Shown here: positions 1 through 8,219 of the stretch, in pieces
Layout: each line of letters begins with the position of its first letter
How positions within the stretch are numbered: position 1 is the first letter of the stretch
NCBI GenBank assembly: GCA_007123425.1
Contig: SKLC01000358.1
Coordinates: 1-8,219, forward strand
Source of the DNA: Nitriliruptoraceae bacterium
Lineage (GTDB): Bacteria; Actinomycetota; Nitriliruptoria; Nitriliruptorales; Nitriliruptoraceae
Reading direction: 5' to 3'
Length of the DNA: 8,219 bases
Program-made: the position numbers and the translations under genes
Notes under the pieces: model-generated
Told to the model about the DNA's origin: nothing
Database searches by the model: none
The model's input: only the letters and a program-made list of their open reading frames with translations

Positions 1-332
1 AGGGCGCGGGCGGCGGCGGCCTCCACGTACACGCCGCCCACGGTCAGGCCCACGGCGACGGCGCCCAGGGTGACCGCGCGCTGGATGAGCGTGAGGTGCT
101 CCCAGCTGGAGGTGACGAAGCCGGCCACGGCGGCCACGACCAGCACGGCGCCGGTGCTGGCGGCCACCTCCGGCAGCCGCTCGCGCCAGGCGCGCGGGGA
201 CGGCCCCGGCGGGCGTGGGCTCGCATGACGTGCGGTGGGAGGGGGCGGGGGACCGGGCTCACGGTCGTCGGGGAGCGAGGCCGGGGCAGGTGGGGCGCTG
301 CGGGCGGGGTGCTGGGGATCGACGGGCACCAT
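1..332 (-). CDS. Predicted multi-pass membrane protein, DUF2157-like, N-terminal part only (runs off the left edge)
   Basis: An open frame of 110 codons starts at the ATG at 332-330 and is still open at base 1, so only the N-terminus is present. The start is well supported: AGGAG (338-342 on the complement) sits 5 nt upstream. The first 45 residues are rich in proline and alanine, with a run of five prolines, and look like a disordered tail. A short charged stretch (WRERLPEV, about 49-56) precedes two hydrophobic segments, about 59-76 and 86-104, separated by a polar turn (SSWEHLTLIQR). This pattern of an amphipathic lead-in, a helix, a conserved-looking Trp-containing turn and another helix resembles actinobacterial DUF2157-type integral membrane proteins. 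That resemblance is judged by eye and is weak. A sensor kinase N-terminus is an alternative, given the response regulator gene just upstream, but no kinase motif is in view. Function unknown. Confidence 0.72.
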   Translation of the reverse strand, partial: MVPVDPQHPARSAPPAPASLPDDREPGPPPPPTARHASPRPPGPSPRAWRERLPEVAASTGAVLVVAAVAGFVTSSWEHLTLIQRAVTLGAVAVGLTVGGVYVEAAAARA

Positions 333-350
333 GGCGACTCCTGGTCGGTC

Positions 351-364
351 GGCTGGTGCCAGCC
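351..364. repeat. Perfect inverted repeat GGCTGG-TG-CCAGCC in the leader of the membrane protein gene
   Basis: Six complementary base pairs (351-356 with 359-364) surround a 2-nt centre. The repeat ends 8 nt upstream of the AGGAG ribosome binding site of the leftward membrane protein gene. As RNA it would fold as a hairpin of about 5 bp with a 4-nt loop; as DNA it could be a small operator. At this GC content a dyad of this size can occur by chance, so the role is open. Confidence 0.35.
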
Positions 365-389
365 TGCGTCGGGACCGCCCCTGCGCTCC

Positions 390-405
390 TCAGGGTTGTC
401 CCTGA
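390..405. promoter_or_regulatory. Candidate operator: dyad TCAGGG-TTGT-CCCTGA
   Basis: A perfect 6+6 bp inverted repeat with a 4-nt AT-richer centre lies in the 137-nt gap between the response regulator gene and the downstream membrane protein gene, centred about 65 bp upstream of the latter's ATG. Its size and symmetry suit a dimeric HTH regulator; NarL/FixJ-family proteins commonly bind short inverted repeats. A weak -10-like CAGGCT (complement of 361-366) would place the dyad near -43, a typical activator position, but that hexamer is a poor match. Binding by the neighbouring regulator is inference. Confidence 0.35.
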
Positions 406-407
406 TC

Positions 408-465
408 CCTCCCGCCCCGCCTGCAGCGGCGCTCGGGCGGGGGGCCCGCCAGCCGGAGCCGGCGG
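408..465 (-). terminator. Possible GC-rich hairpins after the response regulator gene
   Basis: Two adjacent stems follow the stop codon in the direction of leftward transcription. The first pairs 461-465 with 446-450, beginning 4 nt after the stop. The second pairs 435-441 with 411-417 (GGGCGGG with CCCGCCC), extended by a G-T pair and two further G-C pairs, with a 17-nt loop. Neither is followed by a T-run on the transcribed strand, so these may be weak terminators, mRNA 3' structures or only GC-rich noise. Confidence 0.25.
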
Positions 466-469
466 TCGC

Positions 470-1126
470 TCAGGCGTCGAAGCCGTGCTCCATCGCCCAG
501 CGCGCCGCCTCGTGGCGGTTGGTGACCTGCAGCTTGTGGAGGATGTTGCGCACGTGGGTCTCGACCGTCTTGACGGCCACGACCAGATCCTCGGCGATCT
601 CGCGATAGGCGCGCCCGCGCGCGAGCAGCCGCAGCACCTCCCGCTCGCGGCCGGTCAGCCGCTGCCAGCCCTCGTCCTCGACGTGGTCGGCGAGGTCGAG
701 ATCGAGCAGGTGGCCGGCGAGCTCCGGTGAGAACACCGGCTGCCCCGCGGCCGTCGCCCGCACGGCGTCGATGAGCTCGTCGACCGGGCTGGTCTTGAGC
801 AGATAGCCGGTCGCGCCGGCAGTGACGGTGGCGACGACGTCGGCGCGCTCGTCCGAGGCGGAGACCGCCAGCGTGGGGACCGGCGTCGCCAGCGACGTCA
901 GCACCGCGGGCCCGCCGCCCCCGGGGATGCGCACGTCGAGCAGCAGGACGTCGGGCCGGGTGCGCTCGACCGCTGCCAGCGCGGCGGCGACGTCCCCTGC
1001 CTCCGCGACCACCTCGCAGCGCCGCTGCTCGAGCTCGGCGCGCAGCCCGGAGCGCACGACGGCGTGATCGTCGACGATGACCACGCGCAGCGGAGGGCCC
1101 ACCGGGGCTGCGCGGCGCTCCGCCAT
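470..1126 (-). CDS. NarL/FixJ-family two-component response regulator
   Basis: This 218-residue protein has the standard length and order: a receiver domain (about 13-130) and a LuxR-type helix-turn-helix DNA-binding domain (about 155-218). Visible receiver residues are the acidic pair D19/D20, phospho-acceptor D64 in LLLDVRIPG, switch serine S89 and lysine K111 in GYLLK. The HTH begins LTGREREVLRLLARG and contains the recognition-helix region VKTVETHVRNILHKL. It should be a cytoplasmic transcription factor activated by phosphorylation. The ATG lies 3 nt after the stop codon of the upstream enoyl-CoA hydratase-like gene, and no good Shine-Dalgarno precedes it, so translation is probably coupled. 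No histidine kinase gene is adjacent in the visible sequence, so the partner kinase and signal are unknown. Two dyads just downstream could be binding sites. Family call is secure; target genes are not known. Confidence 0.95.
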   Translation of the reverse strand: MAERRAAPVGPPLRVVIVDDHAVVRSGLRAELEQRRCEVVAEAGDVAAALAAVERTRPDVLLLDVRIPGGGGPAVLTSLATPVPTLAVSASDERADVVATVTAGATGYLLKTSPVDELIDAVRATAAGQPVFSPELAGHLLDLDLADHVEDEGWQRLTGREREVLRLLARGRAYREIAEDLVVAVKTVETHVRNILHKLQVTNRHEAARWAMEHGFDA

Positions 1127-1129
1127 GCG

Positions 1130-1921
1130 TCAGGCGCCGCGGAATCGGGGTGCGCGCCGCTCCCGGCCCGCGGCCAGGCCCTCGACGAGGTCGTCGGTGC
1201 CGTAGTTGACCGCCTGGCAGGCCGCCTCCCGCTCCAGGGCCTGGTCCAGGGTGGCGGCCGGCGAGCGCAGCGTCTGCTTGAGCTGGCGCACGACCTGGGG
1301 CGCGGACTCCGCGATCTCGCTGGCCAGCGTCAGCGCCCGGGGCAGGACCTCGTCGGCCGGCAGCGACTCGAGCGCGAGGCCCCAGTCGGCGGCCTGGTGG
1401 CCGGGGACCAGCCGGCCCGTGTAGAGCAGCTCGGCCGCGCGCTGGGTCCCCAGGATCGCCGGCAGCAGCCACGACCCGCCCATCCCGGGGTGGAGCCCGA
1501 GCCGGGAGAAGTTGAGGCCGACCTTCGCCTCGTCGGCGACGATGCGCAGATCGCAGGCCAGCGCGACGCAGAGGCCGGCCCCCACGGCGTGGCCGTTGAT
1601 CGCCGCGATCACTGGCACGGGCAGGTCGCGCACCGTGAGGAACCGGCCGTAGAAGTCCCGCATCGGGGCGGTCGCGTCGAAGCCCTCCTCGCGGGTCCGG
1701 CGCCCGTAGTCCTCGAGCATCGCGAGGTCGCCGCCGGCGGAGAAGGCCGGGGCCTCGCCCGTCAGCACGACCGCCCGCAGGCCCTCGTCGTCCGCGAGCG
1801 CCGCGGTGGTCTCCCGCAGGGCCTCGCCCATGTCGACCGTCATGGCGTTGCGGCGGTCGGGGTCGTCGAGGACGACCACGGCCACCCCCGGCTCGGGGTG
1901 CTCGACGCGGATGAGTGGCAC
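1130..1921 (-). CDS. Enoyl-CoA hydratase/isomerase (crotonase) family protein
   Basis: At 263 residues this is the usual crotonase-family length. Family landmarks are the oxyanion-hole segment FSAGGDLA (60-67), the second oxyanion segment NGHAVGAGLCVALACDLRI (109-127) and the GLHPGMGG loop (142-149), followed by helix residues RAAELLYTGR. Aligned by eye to rat mitochondrial enoyl-CoA hydratase, the second catalytic glutamate (E164 there) is kept as E164, but the position of the first (E144) is phenylalanine (F138). Loss of the first glutamate with retention of the second is the pattern of delta3,delta2-enoyl-CoA isomerases, so isomerase or another acyl-CoA reaction is at least as likely as hydration. 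The substrate is not predictable. Translation starts at a GTG (1921-1919) with AAAGGG 6 nt upstream. It lies 17 nt after a lipoprotein gene and 3 nt before the response regulator gene, so all three are probably one transcript. No other beta-oxidation gene is visible nearby. Confidence 0.92.
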   Translation of the reverse strand: MPLIRVEHPEPGVAVVVLDDPDRRNAMTVDMGEALRETTAALADDEGLRAVVLTGEAPAFSAGGDLAMLEDYGRRTREEGFDATAPMRDFYGRFLTVRDLPVPVIAAINGHAVGAGLCVALACDLRIVADEAKVGLNFSRLGLHPGMGGSWLLPAILGTQRAAELLYTGRLVPGHQAADWGLALESLPADEVLPRALTLASEIAESAPQVVRQLKQTLRSPAATLDQALEREAACQAVNYGTDDLVEGLAAGRERRAPRFRGA

Positions 1922-1938
1922 TTGGGACCCTTTCGGCT

Positions 1939-3219
1939 TCAGCAGACCGGCACGCCCACGATGGCTTCGATCTCGTCGGGGTCGAGGTCGTGGGGGTCCT
2001 CGCCCATGCCCTGCAGCAGCTGCTCCGCCTGCTCCTCGGGGATGCAGACGTCCTCGTCGAGGCCGGCCTCGGGCTCCTCCTCGGCGACTCCCGGGTCCGG
2101 GTCGGCGGGCGCCCGGTCCGGCTCGGCGCCGAGCCCGCCGAGGTCGCCGAGCCCGTCCATCACCGCGCCGAAGGTCTCGAACACGTCGAAGGTGACCTCG
2201 GCGTCAGGGGCATCGATGGGCCCCGCGAACTCCGCGATCCCCACGGCCAGCAGGAACTCGCCGTCGGGCACGTCGGGCTGGTCGCCCATGCGCGCGAGCT
2301 CGAAGACGTCGACCGCGAGCTGGGAGATGTGGCCGTCGTCGATCCAGGCGTCGAAGGAGAGGCGCACATCATCGGAGATGGACTCCTCGAGCTCCGATCG
2401 CAGCTCGGCGGTTCCCGGCGTCATCCCGGTCGGGTCGGTCGCGCCGTCGGTGACCTCGTCGAGCGCCTCGATCACGTCGAGGGCGAGCTCGCGCAGCTGC
2501 GCGCCCGCGGCCGTGACCCGCACGCGCTCACCCACGTCGTCGTCGCCGAGGTGGGCGACCTCCACGTCGTCGTCCTCGAGGAAGGCGAGCAGGCGCTCCC
2601 CGAGCTCGCGCCCGATCTGCTCGAGCTCGGCGTCGTCCGGCTGGTCGTCGGCGGCCTGGGCCGCACCGGTCGCCTCGACCATCTCCCGCAGGCCCGCCAC
2701 GCGGATCCACTCCGCCTCGCGAGCCGCGCTGGCGATCTGGCCCAGGCCGAACAGCCCGGCCATCTGCTCGAACTCCGAGATCCCCTGCGCGAAGCCGGGG
2801 CCCGCGTCCAGCGCCGTGGCGACCCGCTCGATCGCCGGCAGGTCGACCAGCGCGTACAGCTCGTAGTCCGCCAGCGCCCGGACGGTGGCCACCGTCTCCT
2901 CGCCCACGACGAGGACGAGCTCGCTGGTGCCGTCGTCGTCGCCGTCGCCCTCCACGCCGCGGACGGTCAGGGTCGAGTCGGTCAGGACCGTGAGCTCCTC
3001 CTCGCTGAGCTCACCGTCGCGCAGCGCCGACTGCTGGGCCGTCTCGTCGAGCTGCGCGCCGATGACGAGCTCCACGCCGTCGTAGTCCCGGAACTCCATG
3101 ATCGCGTCGCGCAGCGCCCCGCGGGGGTCCTCCTCGACCTCCTGGCCGGCACAGCCCGCCAGGACGAGGACGAGCCCCAGCACCGGGGCCCCCAGGCGTG
3201 TCGTGCGGTGTCGTCGCAT
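1939..3219 (-). CDS. Predicted secreted lipoprotein, acidic, LppX/LprG-like fold suspected
   Basis: The 426-residue product starts with a lipoprotein signal: basic MRRHRTTR, a hydrophobic stretch (about 9-20) and the lipobox LAGC with the lipidated cysteine at C23. It should be anchored to the outer face of the cytoplasmic membrane. The mature part is strongly acidic (for example FLEDDDVEVAHLGDDDVGE near 213-231). It has a segment, DVRLSFDAWIDDGHISQLAVD (284-304), resembling the strand-turn-strand of LppX/LprAFG-type lipid-binding lipoproteins and related actinobacterial lipoproteins; this is a by-eye judgement. A Pro/Glu/Asp-rich linker (365-390) leads to a short C-terminal module that holds the only two other cysteines, C392 and the final residue C426, which could form a disulfide outside the cell. 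The ATG is preceded by GGGGA 7 nt upstream. It is the first gene of the leftward cluster, with a promoter candidate at 3270-3299. Exact function unknown. Confidence 0.85.
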   Translation of the reverse strand: MRRHRTTRLGAPVLGLVLVLAGCAGQEVEEDPRGALRDAIMEFRDYDGVELVIGAQLDETAQQSALRDGELSEEELTVLTDSTLTVRGVEGDGDDDGTSELVLVVGEETVATVRALADYELYALVDLPAIERVATALDAGPGFAQGISEFEQMAGLFGLGQIASAAREAEWIRVAGLREMVEATGAAQAADDQPDDAELEQIGRELGERLLAFLEDDDVEVAHLGDDDVGERVRVTAAGAQLRELALDVIEALDEVTDGATDPTGMTPGTAELRSELEESISDDVRLSFDAWIDDGHISQLAVDVFELARMGDQPDVPDGEFLLAVGIAEFAGPIDAPDAEVTFDVFETFGAVMDGLGDLGGLGAEPDRAPADPDPGVAEEEPEAGLDEDVCIPEEQAEQLLQGMGEDPHDLDPDEIEAIVGVPVC

Positions 3220-3269
3220 GTGCGGTCCCCAGGAAGGCCGGCGGTGGGCGGGTCATCGTCGACCGCGAC

Positions 3270-3299
3270 ACCCTAGGCGTCGCGCCCGTCGTTCGACAA
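3270..3299 (-). promoter_or_regulatory. Promoter candidate for the lipoprotein-led operon (TTGTCG-18-TAGGGT)
   Basis: On the complement, TTGTCG (3299-3294) is followed after 18 nt by TAGGGT (3275-3270). The -10 fits the actinobacterial TANNNT pattern and the -35 matches four of six bases of TTGACA. The transcript would start near 3263 and give a leader of about 44 nt before the lipoprotein ATG at 3219. The -35 overlaps the -35 of the divergent gltB promoter candidate. Called by eye. Confidence 0.45.
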
Positions 3300-3322
3300 C
3301 GCTGCGGGAGGGCCGGTATGCT
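3293..3322 (+). promoter_or_regulatory. Promoter candidate for gltB (TCGACA-18-TATGCT)
   Basis: TCGACA (3293-3298), a five-of-six match to TTGACA, is followed after 18 nt by TATGCT (3317-3322), which fits TANNNT. Transcription would start near 3329 and leave a leader of about 137 nt before the preferred gltB start. The small dyad CGTT-CGAC-AACG (3290-3301) covers this -35 and that of the divergent promoter, so one bound protein could affect both. The competing reading is that the ATG inside the -10 (3318) is a start codon, since GGGAGG lies 6 nt before it. Confidence 0.45.
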
Positions 3323-3333
3323 GACCACCGAGC

Positions 3334-3367
3334 AACGGCGCTCTGCGACCTGCAGCGGGGCGCCGTT
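3334..3367 (+). terminator. Attenuator-like hairpin in the gltB leader
   Basis: AACGGCGC (3334-3341) pairs perfectly with GCGCCGTT (3360-3367), an 8-bp stem. An inner CTGC/GCAG stem (3343-3346 with 3352-3355) closes a 5-nt loop. Directly after it comes TTCTTCTCGTTC, counting the last two stem bases; this is notably T-rich for so GC-rich a region, though interrupted by C and G. The hairpin lies between the gltB promoter candidate and the gltB start, so it could end transcription early. No known riboswitch class was recognised and no clear antiterminator was worked out. Confidence 0.4.
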
Positions 3368-3431
3368 CTTCTCGTTCACCAGCCCTGGACGCTCCGCGCG
3401 GGTCTCCCACGCCACCTGCGCCGGGCGACGA

Positions 3432-3456
3432 GCTCCCGGTGCCCCGACCCAGGAGC
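3432..3456 (+). promoter_or_regulatory. gltB Shine-Dalgarno AGGAG within a possible sequestering hairpin
   Basis: AGGAG at 3451-3455 is the only good ribosome binding site near the gltB start and supports ATG 3466, at 10 nt spacing. GCTCC at 3432-3436 can pair with GGAGC at 3452-3456, with an inner CGG/CCG stem (3437-3439 with 3444-3446), which would hide the site. A second GCTCC at 3391-3395 could compete. The fold is modest (5+3 bp with a bulge) and regulation by it is inference. Confidence 0.3.
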
Positions 3457-3465
3457 ATGCTGGCG

Positions 3466-8112
<4,647 letters not shown>

Positions 8113-8122
8113 GGCCCCGCTA

Positions 8123-8154
8123 CCCCGGACGCACCGGCGGGGTGCGTCCCGGGG
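8123..8154 (+). terminator. Strong hairpin after gltB, probable terminator
   Basis: Starting 10 nt after the gltB stop, ACGCACC (8129-8135) pairs with GGTGCGT (8141-8147) around a 5-nt loop. This extends outward with CCCCGG (8123-8128) pairing to CCGGGG (8149-8154) across a single bulged C. The 13-bp stem is the most stable fold noted in the window. There is no downstream T-run, as is common for terminators of high-GC actinobacteria, so the termination call rests on stem strength and position. Confidence 0.65.
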
Positions 8155-8183
8155 CCGGCCCGCCGGCGCGGACCACGTCCGCA

Positions 8184-8213
8184 TGGACCTGCCGGCGGCC
8201 CAGGGGCTAGCCT
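8184..8213 (+). promoter_or_regulatory. Weak promoter candidate at the right edge (TGGACC-18-TAGCCT)
   Basis: TAGCCT (8208-8213) fits the TANNNT -10 pattern, with TGGACC (8184-8189) 18 nt upstream as a four-of-six -35. It follows the gltB terminator candidate, so it could drive a separate rightward gene beginning beyond the window. An ATG at 8183 opens a frame to the edge but has no ribosome binding site and lies in this putative promoter, so no gene is called there. Confidence 0.3.
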
Positions 8214-8219
8214 GCCCGC

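Noticed and set aside
96..730. Plus-strand open frames at 96-608 and 215-730
   Set aside because: They lie opposite the membrane protein N-terminus and the response regulator C-terminus. They have no plausible domain; the 332-1 frame has a good ribosome binding site and hydrophobic helices.
390..1472. A 360-codon minus-strand frame overlapping both the response regulator and crotonase genes
   Set aside because: Its translation is Arg/Ala/Gly/Pro-rich with no motif, while the two genes it overlaps have complete recognisable domains in another frame.
1064..3276. Long plus-strand open frames (1064-2866 and 1915-3276) over the lipoprotein and crotonase genes
   Set aside because: They are shadows of the real minus-strand genes. 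Their translations are low-complexity Ser/Arg/Gly/Ala without family motifs, and the minus-strand proteins have a clear signal peptide and active-site motifs.
8183..8219. Start of a new rightward gene at ATG 8183
   Set aside because: There is no Shine-Dalgarno, only 12 codons are visible, the translation (MDLPAAQGLACP) is not recognisable and does not match GltD, and the site overlaps a promoter-like sequence.

Overview
The window is very GC-rich (well above 70% by eye), with codons strongly biased to G or C in the third position. It carries a glutamate synthase large subunit of the NAD(P)H type, a lipobox lipoprotein and promoter candidates of the TANNNT type. Together these point to a high-GC actinobacterium. 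The acidic lipoprotein would fit a deep-branching or salt-tolerant lineage, but no single gene fixes the genus.

Layout. A leftward cluster fills 1-3219. Read in its own direction it begins with a predicted secreted lipoprotein (3219-1939). After 17 nt comes an enoyl-CoA hydratase/isomerase family protein (1921-1130), and after 3 nt more a NarL/FixJ-type response regulator (1126-470). A 137-nt gap with several dyad symmetries follows, then the first 110 codons of a predicted membrane protein that leaves the window at its left edge (332-1). The first three genes are spaced like one operon. The fourth may be cotranscribed or may have its own control. No sensor kinase is visible for the regulator.

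A 246-nt divergent intergenic region (3220-3465) separates this cluster from the rightward gltB gene (3466-8112). I see two back-to-back sigma70-like promoter candidates whose -35 hexamers lie almost on top of each other. The gltB side would have a long leader of about 135 nt. It contains a strong GC-rich hairpin followed by a pyrimidine-rich, T-containing run, and a second fold that could hide the gltB Shine-Dalgarno sequence.

gltB is full length and intact and occupies more than half of the window. It is followed 10 nt later by a strong hairpin, probably a terminator, and by a weak promoter candidate at the right edge. gltD, the usual partner, does not begin within the 107 nt visible downstream.

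Functionally, gltB is core nitrogen assimilation (glutamine plus 2-oxoglutarate to two glutamates). The leftward genes are accessory: cell envelope, acyl-CoA chemistry and transcription control. No mobile element, CRISPR array, tRNA or rRNA was seen. The region looks mostly ordinary. The points most worth a second look are the gltB leader and shared promoter region, the dyad TCAGGG-N4-CCCTGA upstream of the membrane protein gene, and the incomplete hydratase active site of the enoyl-CoA hydratase homologue.
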